From Calliopum simillimum (Eukaryota > Arthropoda > Insecta > Diptera > Lauxaniidae): a DNA stretch of 64,000 bases. Positions within the stretch are counted from its first letter, which is position 1, and each line of letters begins with the position of its first letter. Of the stretch, positions 1 to 11,054 are shown one piece after another. The translations under genes were made by a program, and so were the position numbers. The stretch is from NCBI GenBank assembly GCA_951812925.1, contig OX638368.1, positions 23,375,187 through 23,439,186 on the forward strand, read 5' to 3'. A model generated the notes under the pieces. That model saw only the letters and a program-made list of their open reading frames with translations. It searched no databases and was not told the origin of the DNA.

Positions 1-790
1 ACGACTGGTTCCAGGTTCTAATCTCCCCGATATCAAAACAAAAAAAAAATTTTATTTAAAGCATAAAACTAAAAATAAAACAATAAAATAATGTCAGTTT
101 TCATTGTCGTTGGCAGGAAAAAATTAAAAATTAATTCAAAAAAAATGTTTTTTTCTTTTATATTTTATTTAGCAACGCGCGTTGTTAAATCACTCACAAA
201 CGTAGTTGAAACCCAATTAGCAACGCGCGTAGTTAAAACTGCCACAAACGAGACATGCTCAAAGTTTGGGTCGCCACGTGGTTAAAATAACTACGTGTCT
301 GCCACTTTTGACAATGTTGTTTTCTCTGTGTTTATACCCTATATTGATCACGAAGAGAAAAAGGCGTGACAGGTATGAAAAAGTAGATATGAGCTGAAAA
401 CTGACTGGGGAAACTAAGCAAGATAATACGATGTAATTCTGTACACTACTTACTTCCTCGCAGAATTAAAAATGTGCGAAATCGGTTGGATACGCCTACA
501 TCTAATAGCAAAATTAATCTAAATCGCAATTTTACAATAAAATGTTCACGCACAGAAAAAAATTAGTGTACAAAAATTTAAGTAATTAACACTAAATTTC
601 AAACATAAATAAACATACATATGAACTTTTTGATGGTTCCGTAAAGTAATATTTACAGAAAAATATGGTGAAATAATTAAGTAATAAATTATGCTTTCAA
701 CGAAAAAAATGTATAACCATTTTTACTTTATAATTCTAGTAAATATATTTATGTTTGGGCAGACATTTGCATAATATAAATTTATACCTT
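1..790. other. AT-rich sequence without recognisable gene
   Basis: No coding region, repeat boundary or RNA gene could be supported here. A short motif containing GCAACGCGCGT recurs twice around 172-230, each time followed by similar words, which may be a small local duplication. Open reading frames are short and of low complexity. Confidence 0.4.
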
Positions 791-802
791 TTCTTCATAC
801 AG

Positions 803-905
803 GTCAGTGGTGTAGAGGTCTAACAAGTTTGTAAATTTAAGTTAAAATTATATGTTTCTATCTATCAAACGCACAGACCCCGGTTCGAATCCTAGTGCGG
901 TTAGT
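803..905 (+). other. tRNA-like fragment (possible SINE head)
   Basis: A near-consensus B box, GGTTCGAATCC, lies at about 882-892, and an A-box-like word, GTGGTGTAGAGGTCTAAC, lies about 70 bases upstream. The T stem pairs only partly and no matching 5' acceptor strand is visible, so this is not a functional tRNA. It could be a tRNA-derived SINE head or a chance match. A second fragment of similar layout lies at 17982-18062. Confidence 0.22.
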
Positions 906-1028
906 TCATTTCTTTTTTTTGTTTTTATTGTTTGAAATTTCCAGTAAGGTAAATATCACTTAAATTTTTTCAAAAAAATTACTGTACTGTAAGGTTATTC
1001 GAAAATTCTGAATTTACTAAATCAGTAA

Positions 1029-2733
1029 TAGTACAATCATTTGGGAGAAAAAAATGATGTTACCTGGAAAGTTTTGCGGGATTTCTGCAAATGAGTTATT
1101 TTATAGATTTCGATGTGCTCTTTCAGAATTTCAACTTTGCTACCTCGTATCGTGTTCGCTCGAGCCGCCATATTGGAAAAATGGCGTCCAAAATCAGTTT
1201 TTTACAAATATCTCTTTAACGGTTATACTTAGAGAAAAATTTTTTAGGACAATGTTGTAGTTTTTTACAAATATCTCTTTAACGGTTATATTTAGAGAAA
1301 AATTTTTTAGCACAATGTTGTAGCTTATAAAATTTTCTATAAAAATGACCTTTGAATTAATTCGTACGACTTATAACTCAGGAGATATCTTTATTCAAAA
1401 TTTTAGAAAAATTAGTAAATTGTGAATGCCACTTATGAGTAGGCACAGTGATGTGTCAAGCTTATAATTACGATAACTTATGAACGGTGAGTCGCACGTT
1501 TAAAATAAAAACACCTTTTTATAGGGAATAACATGTGCTACAAGTAACATATTTTTTTTTTTTCATATCGTCGGGTTAAAACTACAACTAGACATCTACA
1601 TTTTTTATGTTTTGAGAAAAAATGGTTTTAAATTTTTTGAAATTCGTTTTTTGTATGGGATTTTGCAGTTTTCTGCTTTTTATTCTTTTTATAAAATTGG
1701 ATGGGGACTACATTTCAAAAAACCGACTAGATTAAGGCATAGAGCCGTTTATTCTTCATGTTTCTGTGTACTTAACTCAAAACATCAATATATGTAGATG
1801 TCTAGTTGTAGTTTTAACCCGACGATATCACCTATAGTTAAGGAGATATTTTTCCCACAAACCTAAAATTTTGAAAAAAAAAAGTTTTTTTCAAAATGGC
1901 TCCTAAACGGTTCGTCCTAGAAAAAAAATGTCAATGCATTTTGTAGAACGTTCAATTCCCTATAAGAGTCTCTTCGTCAGACTTACCCTTCATGAGATAT
2001 CGCGACTTGAAAATCATTCAAAATTGAACATAGTAGGGCGCATAGAACAATATTAAATTTTGAATGATTTTCAAGTCGCGATATCTCATGAAGGGTAAGT
2101 CTGACGAAAAAACAGCTCGAAGAGACTCTTATAGGGAATTAAACGTTCTACAAAATGCATTGACAATTTTTTTTCTAGGACGAACCGTTTAGGACCCATT
2201 TTGAAAAAACGTTTTTTTTCAAAATTTTAGGTTTGTGGGAAAAATATCTCCTTAACTATAGGTGATATAAAAAAAAATTAATATGAAACTTGTAGCGCAT
2301 GTTATTCCCTATTAATAGGTGTTTTTATTTTAAACGTGCGACTCACCGTTCATAAGTTATCGTAATTATACGCTTGACACATCACTGTGCCTACTCATAA
2401 GTGGCATTCACAGTTTACAAATTTTTCTAAAATTTTGAATAAAGAAATCTCCTGAGTTATAAGTCGTACGAAAACAATTCAAAGGTAATTTTTATAGAAA
2501 ATTTTATAAGCTACAACATTGTCCTAAAAAATTTTTCTCTAAATATAACCGTTAAAGAGATATTTGTAAAAAACTGATTTTGGACGCCATTTTTCCAATA
2601 TGGCGGCTCGAGCGAACACGATACGAGGTAGCAAAGTTGAAATTCTGAAAGAGCACATCGAAATCTATAAAATAACTCATTTGCAGAAATCCCGCAAAAC
2701 TTTCCAGGTAAAACTACCAAATGACTGTACTAT
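1029..2733. mobile_element. Long fold-back (palindromic) element, 1.7 kb
   Basis: The left arm (1029 to about 2030) and right arm (about 2045 to 2733) are inverted copies that can be followed almost continuously. The outer ends read TAGTACAATCATTTGG and, reversed, TAGTACAGTCATTTGG. The same short open frame appears at 1054-1260 on plus and 2511-2720 on minus because of the symmetry; it is not a gene. The left arm carries two additions missing from the right arm: a tandem copy of about 62 bp near 1260-1322, and a MITE at 1568-1825. There is no transposase, so this is a non-autonomous element of unassigned superfamily. I could not fix a target duplication. Confidence 0.85.
1568..1825. mobile_element. 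MITE with 45-50 bp TIRs nested in the fold-back arm
   Basis: The inverted ends start TCGTCGGGTTAAAACTACAA and continue through ACTAGACATCTAC on both sides. Dinucleotide TA flanks each end (1566-1567 and 1826-1827). The right arm of the surrounding palindrome keeps the uninterrupted sequence ending TATATCACCTATAG near 2260-2275, so it serves as an empty site. Size and TA duplication fit a Tc1/mariner-type MITE. A longer copy of the family lies at 45966-46645. Confidence 0.88.
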
Positions 2734-2879
2734 AAGGTAAAATTTATTTTATTGGGTAGTTGTCACTATATTGGATTGAAATTCTAGCAAAATTTACTAG
2801 AAATAAAATTATACGAACTATTTTTTTCTTCTTGCGAAAATACACATAAATAACAGAAAATTTTAAGGCATGCTCTGAA

Positions 2880-3060
2880 CAAAACCTTGGTGGATTAAGA
2901 TAAAAAGGCGTGGCACCTCCCATACAAGAAAATCTTCAAAATGCTAAACTGAAAGCGGTTTATGAGGCAATGCAACCAACTTTCACTCAGATATTAAGGA
3001 TAGCGAATACAAGCTTTGGTCAAAAATTAGGTGGTAGCGCCCTTACTAATTTCTACTTTT
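2880..3060 (+). repeat. Single degenerate unit of the 142-bp repeat family
   Basis: The stretch contains AAGGCGTGGCACCTCCCATA, then words matching the array at 40870-41740 (ATGCTAAACTGAAAGCGG, CACTCAGATATTAAGG). It looks like an isolated, diverged unit of the minisatellite-bearing element described at 9851 and 40110. Confidence 0.6.
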
Positions 3061-4683
3061 TTCCAAGTTTCGTCAATTACACTTGGTAAATATATAGGCA
3101 ATTATTGTCAACGAGAGAAAATACGAAGTTTTGGCATTTAGCTGAGCCTAAAATGAAAGAAAATTATGTAGACTATCTTGACACAGATCGAAGATTTCAG
3201 GATGTGGTAATCGGAACGATGTCGGTTCATTTCATGCTTCGTATGTCAAGAAGATAATTCCTCCAGGGCCTTTTGAAGCAGAAATTTTTCACAAATTTTT
3301 AACAACATTGACAAAACTTTGTAAAAGATTTTTCCTCTCTTCAAACCATATATACAGTTTGTAATAGAATTTCTGCCATAACTTTTACATAAGTATTTAT
3401 GTTATTAAAATTGAAAAGCAATTTATTGGCTCCAGCCGAGAGCATCATGTGTAACCTTGAGACAGACATGTAAAGTGATTTTCTTGTTGTTTCCTATATT
3501 TAAATTGAATGTTAAATGCCTCCATTAACTTTGTACGTTTTACTTGGACTTTCTATTTACTATGTATTACACAAATTGAACTTTGATGCTTTTTTTTTCT
3601 TTCTTCCTTTCAATTAATTAATTTGGCAGCATCCTATTTATTGCCAATTAAGGGCATTTCCTACTGTGTTCTTGTTGTTTTTTTGTTTCTGCTCGTGTTT
3701 TCATGTTATAACTTTTGCTGGAGTGATATACCTTTGTAGAACAAAAAGTGATTTCCTTTTAGTATCCATTAATTTTGAAACCAGAACCATTGCTTACTTA
3801 GCAATTAGAATTCAAAAAGGTTGATTGCCACGGGGTAAGGATACTTAATGTTTTAGTAGTTGGTTGGTTATTGCTTGTATCATGCTGTCAGGCAATCTGT
3901 CAATTTGTTTTCTCTCTGATCCTTTGAATGTGCACTTTTTGCCACCAAAATGAAAGGTTTTGCATTTTTTTTTTAATTTTCATGAGAATTTGGTTATAAT
4001 TTATTCCTGATTCCCAGAAGTGAGCCCCACAGCATTTTAGGACTATGTTACTTTCGAAAATTTTACACAAAGGAAAAATGTATACACAAATTTTGCTTAC
4101 ACACAGTAAAAATTTTAGTTTCATTCTAAAACCAAATAGTAATCATATAGAACAAGGTTAAAAAAAAAAATATTAATTTTATACTATTTTGGAATAAATT
4201 TCATACTTTTCTGGAATAAATTTCAAACTGGAAAACAATCGGAATTTAATACCGAAAAAGTTTTTAATCAATACTTAAGGGAGTCAAAACTAAGAAATGT
4301 AAACTATAATTTTTAAGTATGCTTATTCTAAATTTTAGAAATTTTTGGGGGATACACGTACCGTAAGGAGAGGGTTTCTCGGTTTTCTCGAAAAGTGCAG
4401 ATGCGATGATTTTAAAATTTTACATGAGTGTTAAGTACGTTTTGAGGAACTGAAATCTGCAAAGAAAATTTGTTTGAGCAGTGAACTTTCGAGTTCCCTT
4501 AAAACGATGTTGAAAATTCCTTTAGTAACTCAGAGCACGTACGCAGAATCAAGATTATTTTATAATTTTTAAAAAGTCCGCGTTAATCAACAAAAAGGCG
4601 ATATAAGTAAGTGGGATGGGCGACAAAAGCAGTAATTGTTTGATTGTTTTTTTGGAACAGAACATGATTCATATTATTTGCTA
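3060..4683. other. AT-rich sequence without recognisable gene
   Basis: No gene, repeat unit or terminal inverted repeat was found. Open frames are short on both strands. Confidence 0.4.
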
Positions 4684-5186
4684 ACAACAAGCATGGCTCA
4701 GATGACAATAAAGGTTTGAGCTTACTGTGTGTGTTTATATAAAAACACCAACAAAATTATAAAAACAAGGCAAAATGCATAAATGAAAACAAAACAATTT
4801 ATTGAAAGTCTGGTTTTCGTTGGGTTTCAAAGGCCACCACAGATCATATCATCAGACGTATTTGCCGACGTGCAGAAGAACTTATAAGCATGCTTTATTT
4901 AAACTTTAACATAGATTTGTTGTGAACCACAGCAAAAGGTAAATACAGCACATGCAAAAGTTCTAATTTCTTTGTTGTTCCTTTGTTCTTCGGGCTGTCG
5001 GCAAATTCGTCTGATGATATAACCGGTGGTGGGCATTGAAACGTAACGAAAACCAGCTTCCAATAAATTTTTTTTTATTTTCCTTAAGGCATTTTGACTT
5101 GCTTTTGTAATTTTGTTGGTTTTTTTACATACAGATACTGAACAGTAAGCTCAAACCAACAATGTCATCTGAACCACGCTTGTTGG
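4684..5186. mobile_element. Fold-back MITE, 0.5 kb, TA-flanked
   Basis: Inverted arms of roughly 190 bp face each other: the left arm has ACAACAAGCATGGCTCAGAT and GGTTTGAGCTTACTGT, and the right arm repeats these inverted (ACAGTAAGCTCAAACC, CCACGCTTGTTGG). TA lies at 4682-4683 and 5187-5188. The centre, about 4870-5000, is unpaired and non-coding. The arms differ at many positions, so the copy is old. Confidence 0.8.
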
Positions 5187-5189
5187 TAG

Positions 5190-6097
5190 AAAATAAGACC
5201 ATGCCTCTGAAGCTGTTTTTTGGTAAACATAATTTAAGTTATATATAAAAATGAATTCAAATAGAAAATGTTTTGAGCGTAATAGCAAACAAAAAAGAAA
5301 AAACCCTTAATAATCATCACAATTGCATCGTTATGTTGAGCATAGCTATTAATGATATTGTTATTATTATCGGTAACTTCTTGCTTGTTGCTGTTGTAAC
5401 TAACCATGTGATTATTGCCAGTTGTGCCTTTTTATTAGCAAAAAAAAACTGCCACATTTTGTCGCGTGCCACATAATTCTTTTTTTGTTCACTTGATTAT
5501 TTGTCTTGTATACTTGTCATTTTCATTGTGATATAATCAAATATTGTTGTTGCTGTTGTCACAATCATATTAGTGACTTCTTGCAATTGTATCTTTTATA
5601 TACGTAGATTTTTTTGTTGATACTTCTTCCACTAAAGTCTATAATTTGGTTTTTCTTACAAAAAAAAAAATCTTGAATTATCTACATGTGTCGCGTATAT
5701 TAAGAATTTTTAAAGGATTTGCGTCTTCAAAATGAATTACAAAAGAATTTGTTAGATACAATGTATAAATTAGGATACAAAATTTTAAATATCAACTTTA
5801 AAGGTCCAGAACTTTGCGAAATCCTTTCAAATGATATAAACCAAATACACTCTTACAAAGCTCATACAAATAGCTAAAAGTTTCTTTTTTTTTTGTAAGG
5901 CGCTAGGGTGACCCAAGAACAGATTTTTTTTTTTTTTTTTTGTAAAACAAGGAAGAAAATCAGCTTATCAATTATGCTGGCAACATTTGTCTTCAATCTT
6001 TCAGACATTCAGATATTACAAATTGTACGTGAGAATGAACCAATTTTCAGGTCAACCACGACCGACTGCGCTGAAATTTTTTGGCATGATACTTTAA
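5190..6097. other. AT-rich sequence without recognisable gene
   Basis: Nothing beyond poly-A and poly-T runs and short open frames is visible. Confidence 0.4.
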
Positions 6098-6099
6098 TA

Positions 6100-7613
6100 G
6101 GGTAACCCCGGGGAGATAGCGCCACCAGGTAATATGGCACCCCTGTCAATTTCAATACTTGCAGGGTTATTCGTTTTGCAGCATTTTTACTCATTATATA
6201 CCGAAAAGAAGAAATGGCACCCATTTGCTGCGGTTCTGGTGCCATTTCCCTCCTTGCGTGTTATAAAATATTTGTGAGTACAAATATTATTATTTAGTGC
6301 TTTATTTTTGTCTTTGAGTTTTCAAAACGTATTATGTGCTATACAACATGTAACTCGTGCGTCAAAAACAATCTAACGAGGAAAAACTGTTCGGTCAGCT
6401 TTTATGTTAGGCTTGGACCAAAGCAGCAAATTTGTCTAAAGGGTACTTTTGAATTTTTGACTACTGAGGTTTACCCTTTCAATCCAAATAAGATTCCAGA
6501 ATATGCCTTTTTACAGGATTGCACTCGGGGAAAATCAAGTGCAAAATATAGCTGAAGCGCTTCAATGTACCACAGAATTTTAGTCAGGTAGGACATTCGA
6601 TGGTTGTTTTATCATTTTTATTTGATTAACTTGAGGTTTTTTCTAGGATTTTTGAGAAAACCCTTGAAATGTATTAAGTGAAATCGCGTCTGTATCAACG
6701 ACATCGAAGTCTTATAAACAAAAGTTGGTAACTAAAGTAGCAACGCTTCTTCCGATGAAGCTGGTGAAATTGTTTTATTGCAAGATGAATTTGATGGGCC
6801 TGAAGACTTCGGCGAAAATGCGTTGGATGCGGAGAAGAATATGGATGTATGTGGATACATGAAACATGTACATCATATCTGTGCAAAGATGGGAAAACTA
6901 GGCATGTTTTCATTATTTTCCAATAAAGCAAATTTAAATTTTAAGTTGAATAAATCACAATATTCGATTTTTCAAGCTGTTATTCTAAAGAACTACAAGT
7001 CCTAGAGCAAATCTGGTTTTTTCAGCTTGTAGATCTCACCGAGAACAATACTCTAGACAACATAACTAATTTTCACAAAAAATGCTCGATACCTTGTTTT
7101 GTCATCTTTGCGCAGATATGTTCACACATGCAACAATTGTGGGAACAAAAACTTAAAAGCCACTAAGGGTGCCACCCTTAGTAACGGGTGATTTGGCACT
7201 TTATAGCATTTTTTATGGGCATTAGATCCACTTCAATACATTCGATTTTGCATGAACACTTACTTAGTTGTAAACAACTTTTGATCTCGTTGGAAACCCC
7301 ATAATTTATCAATCGCTTTAATTATCAATGTAAAATTTGATTTTCTTAACTCACTGTAAACAAAACAAATAGCGCTTGTACATCAGAACGTTGTGTCAAT
7401 GTCAAACTTTCCAATAGAAATGTCAAATTGCACCTGGCAACACTTAGTGTTGCCTAGGCCAGAAATATATATAGCAGCCTACGTATTCAAGTTGAAGTGC
7501 TTTTTTTTTGTTGTTTTGAATTCATAAAAGAATAAATTCGTGTCTAAGCAGTTCTTTTGAAAATCTCTTATAACAGTTTAACAAAAAAGGTGCCACATCT
7601 TCCGAGTTTACCC
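6100..7613. mobile_element. TA-flanked element with GGG ends, pogo/Tigger-like
   Basis: The left end reads GGGTAACCCCGGGGAGAT and the right end, inverted, GGGTAAACTCGGAAGAT; each continues to a GCCACC or GCACC word. TA lies at 6098-6099 and 7614-7615. Words built on TGGCACC or GGTGCCA recur just inside both ends (about 6133, 6214, 6238, 7168, 7194, 7590), like subterminal transposase-binding repeats. Two short open frames (6334-6555 and 6778-7005, the second rich in acidic residues) may be remains of a transposase, but I do not recognise a domain. The pogo-like call rests on the TA duplication and on resemblance to the neighbouring element at 7788. A scrap of mariner is nested at 7225-7465. 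Confidence 0.6.
7225..7465. mobile_element. Head-to-head scrap of a DD34D mariner
   Basis: Bases 7230-7312 match the coding strand of the mariner at 28830-30093 (around 29310-29395, including TTCGATTTTGCATGAACACT). Bases 7345-7445 match the 5' leader of the same mariner inverted (around 28880-28990). The two pieces therefore meet in opposite orientation with almost all of the gene missing. No open frame survives. Confidence 0.75.
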
Positions 7614-7787
7614 TAGATTTGACTAGACGCGTATTTTTATTTGGCCCGATACCAGTATTTTTGACCATGTTGAGATTTTCGTCTTCGAGCTTAAAAAAAA
7701 AGACGGGTTCAGACAAATGCTCATAAATTCGGCCGATTATAAGCATTTTTTTTAGAATGTTGAAAATTCGATTCATTTTCTTGTATA

Positions 7788-9007
7788 GGGGAGGGGGGGG
7801 CTAGTGTGGACTGGAGGCTAGTGTGGACTGGAGGCTAGTGTGGACAAATTCAAATTCTCGCGCCGTTTTGAATTTTTTGTTTCTGTTTTATATTTTTCAA
7901 GTTGGTATTTGCACTCTGCATCACCAAAAAAAAATTCATTTGTTGACAGTTCAGCTTTCTATGATAACGTGACCGAACGTGTTTTACGCAGAAAAAAGTA
8001 ATTTTTTTGTTGTTTCGCAATTTCAGTGATACTTTTAAACTAATTATTCTTCTGCTGCAGTGTTAATAGATAATACAACTTAAAATAGTGTTTATTTAAA
8101 CCATTGAAATTATTTTTGAAGAACTTTACCGTAAGATTAAAAAAAAACTATTTTTGTTTAAAAAGACATGAAGGGGCTAGTGTGGACAACTGAAATGGGG
8201 CTAGTGTGGACATGTCCACAGCAGCTGAAATGACTCCAGAAATCGTCAGACCATTTCTAAAAGCAGTTCCAAGAAAGATCGTTACTAAAAAGACAGAACG
8301 ACAGATTCACGTATCCCGATTTACCGGATACCAGCGAAATTTACCGAAATGAAATAGTGGCAAAGCTGCCACAACCACAACAACTGTCGGAAACATCGCG
8401 ATCAGCAAGTTATATAAAGTTTGAAACAACATGGACAAAAAGTTCTCAAGATTTCGACATAACGTTTCCAAAAAGCAAGAACGATAGATTCACGTATCCC
8501 GGTATACCGGATACGAGCCAAATTCACCAAAATGAAATAGTGGCAAAGCTGCACAAGCACAACAACTGCCGGGAACATCTCGATCAGCAAGTTATATGAA
8601 GTTTGATATAAATTTCTCCAAATACAACATGGGATAGGAGTTAATTTTTTATTTGTATTATTATTTGTATTACATCATTATTTTCTTGAATAAACATGTA
8701 TCTGAACTCTTTCTTAACGTTTTTGTATGAATTATCAAGTTTCTTATGGTGTCCACATTAGCCCCCAGTTAAATCAATGGTTGTCCACACATGCCCCGTA
8801 TAAGGGGCTAGTGTGGACAAATGTAAACTCTTTTTAAAATGCATTAATAAAGCATTTATGAAAATAAAAAATCATAACTATTGATGCAATTATGAAGGCA
8901 AGAGGCATAAGTAATCGCTAAAAATTACTTTATTACAAAAATGATATATTTACATATATAATTTTGTAATTATATAAAAATTGTCCACACTAGCCCCCCC
9001 CCTCCCC
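7788..9007. mobile_element. pogo-like element with iterated GGCTAGTGTGGAC
   Basis: The ends are inverted copies of GGGGAGGGGGGGGGCTAGTG, flanked by TA at 7786-7787 and 9008-9009. The core word GGCTAGTGTGGAC occurs at 7799, 7816 and 7833 (exact 17-bp spacing), 8175, 8199 and 8806, and inverted at about 8751 (one mismatch), near 8783 (diverged) and at 8983. Such repeated subterminal words are typical of transposase-binding arrays. The interior keeps a relic resembling the C-terminal part of pogo-family transposases (8212-8599). At 1220 bp with no DDE domain it is non-autonomous. Confidence 0.8.
8212..8599 (+). pseudogene. Relic resembling pogo-family transposase C-terminus
   Basis: The first frame, from ATG at 8212, contains MTPEIVRPFLKAVPRK, which resembles the pre-C-terminal motif of pogo/Tigger/jerky-type transposases (a TPE..RP.PKA..RK pattern). 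The frame then shifts, and the reading continues as a part containing RFTYPDLPDTSEIYRNEIVAK. That part is repeated 183 bp (61 codons) later as RFTYPGIPDTSQIHQNEIVAK, with first units near 8301 and 8484. DNA-binding and DDE domains are absent. Family recognition is from motif memory, without alignment. Confidence 0.5.
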
Positions 9008-9009
9008 TA

Positions 9010-9850
9010 CATAGAAAAGGCACGATTTTGAAAATTCTGAAAAAGTTAAAAAATTTCATGTTGAAATAATTCGAAAAACTCAGGTTTAAAGGTTAAGATC
9101 TTGGACTTATGACAGTAATAAACGTACTGAACCCATTTTTTGGAGAAATTCTTTGGTGTTTTTGCCATTATAAGTTAAATTTCTATTCACAGCAGAATGA
9201 TAGCAAAAAACGAATAAAATATTTTTCTGACCTGTGACCTTTAATATCCTGCAATAGGCAACCATTGGTTGTTGATTTAGATAAACGAGCACATAAAAGT
9301 CGTTATTGCTTAAACCTTCAGCTTAAAATTTTCATACGCATTACCTTTTTTACAACCGCCTCTCTGCATGTCACCTTGAAATTTACATTCAAAAAAGGAA
9401 TTCATTCAACAACATTAAATATAAATGTACATTTTCTTATTTACAAATTATGCAATTTCCCTGCGTTTCGCATACGTAATATATAATCAAATTCCTTATT
9501 TTTCTGTCTTTTACTTTTTTAATAAAAAGAAATTCACAATAAATTAAAAACAAAGCCGTTTCAAGTGTCCTTTCGGTTAGTTCATGATGATGATGATGTT
9601 GACGATGAGTCCTTAGTCCACTTTTACACAGTCCAAAGTTTTGTGCTATAAGTTTTAACATTTTATTTCCGTCATGTGTTATATATGTCCGTACATATGT
9701 AGTATGTATGTCAAAGTCAAAGCAATAAACGTCAAAAAACAGGTAAACAGGTGTGACGTATGCAATTCTGCCTTCTGAATATTGTCAAGAATTGAAATAC
9801 TGAGTACGATGTGATAAGTATGTATTAAGGTGGGTCGACCACCATAAAAA
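9010..9850. other. AT-rich sequence without recognisable gene
   Basis: No terminal repeats or coding motifs were found. A short ATG/GAT microsatellite lies at about 9584-9606. Confidence 0.4.
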
Positions 9851-10800
9851 ACTAGTAAGGGTGTAAAATTTGGCCTGGCCAAACATTAAATACCCTACAC
9901 TGCAGAATTTTTAAAATTTTGCTCATATGGGAGGTGCTACGCCCTCTTGTCCGAGTTCACCCAGTTTTTGTTCAGAGCTTGCATGTATAGATTTTAGTGT
10001 CTGGGTGAAAAACGTTTTCAGCATAGTGTTTTGACGTTTTTGCATATATAGGAGGTGCCACGCCCTCTAGTCCGAGTTCCTCTAGTTTTAGCTTAGAGCG
10101 TGCATTTATAGTCTGTAGTATTTGAGTGAAGTTTGGTTGGATTATCTCAAAAAACTCTATCAGTATAGCATTTTGAAGCTTTTGCTCATATGGGAGGTGC
10201 CACGCCCTCTTGTCCGATTTCACCCAATTTTTGTTGAGAGCTTTCATTTATGATTCTTAGTGTCTAAGTCAAATTTGGTTAGAATATCTCATAAAACGCT
10301 TTCAGTATAGCGTTTTGAAGCTTTTGCTTATATGGGAGGTGCCCCGCCCTCTTGTCCGAATTTGCTCAGTTTTTTCTCAAAGCTTGCTCTTACAATTCTT
10401 AGTATTTATGTGTATTTTGGGTGAATTGTCGTGAAAAATACTCCTAAAATTGCATTTTGAATATATTTTTTGTATGAGCGGTAGGCGTGTCCGTTGACCG
10501 ATTTCGCTCATTTTCAATCCCCCGAGCTTTGATGACAGAGGCAGTGTACCAAATTTCATTGAAATATCTTGCTCAGTTTTCCCAAAAAGTGTATTTCAAC
10601 ACACAGCCAGCCACCCAGCCAGCCAGCCACCCAGCCAGCCAGCCACCCAGCCAGCCAGCCAGACAGACGGACATGGCTATATCGACTCAGGAGGTGACGC
10701 TGATCAAGAATATATATACTTTTCTATGTCTGCCACGCCTCCTTCTCTGCGTTACAAACGGAAGGACAAAGTGAATATACCCTGGGTGTAGGGTATAAAA
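9851..10800 (+). mobile_element. Minisatellite-bearing element, copy 1 (complete)
   Basis: Three parts appear in order. The head (9851-9905) contains GGGTGTAAAATTTGG and CCTACACTGCAG. An internal tandem array follows, with units carrying GGGAGGTGCCACGCCCTC at about 9928, 10050, 10191 and 10333 (spacings near 121, 142 and 142). The tail contains a CCAG/CCAC microsatellite (10603-10672), then GACAGACGGACATGGCTATA, and ends near GGGTGTAGGGTATAAAAA. The tail matches a widespread dipteran repeat tail that I recognise but cannot name with confidence. There is no coding capacity. Copies 2 and 3 lie at 11055 and 40110. Confidence 0.8.
10603..10672 (+). repeat. CCAG/CCAC tetranucleotide microsatellite
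   Basis: About sixteen tandem CCAG, CCAC or related units run directly into the GACAGACGGACATGG tail of the surrounding element. It is likely to vary in length between alleles. Confidence 0.9.
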
Positions 10801-11054
10801 AGTGTTTTCTGGTAGCAAGTGAAATATGCTTCTTGGTGTATTTCAAAAGCTTTCATAAAATACTTTGACTCTGATGAAAACTTTACGTGAGCTACAATGT
10901 TTAAGTTTTGCCTCACTGGCTCTCGATATTAATATTAAAAACAGTTAAAATTTTCAAATGTATGCCCTTAAAGTATTCAAATTTTATTTTTTTACTTGAA
11001 ACAAAACAAAATAAGTCGCGTGACATCAATATGATATCTGATAGATAATATGTA

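Noticed and set aside
1054..1260. Short frame repeated at 2511-2720 on the other strand, suggesting a duplicated gene
   Set aside because: The duplication is the palindrome itself; the peptide has no domain and the sequence continues as non-coding inverted repeat.
10487..10774. Frame rich in QPASHPASQP as a repeat protein
   Set aside because: It is the CCAG/CCAC microsatellite of a transposable element read in one frame.
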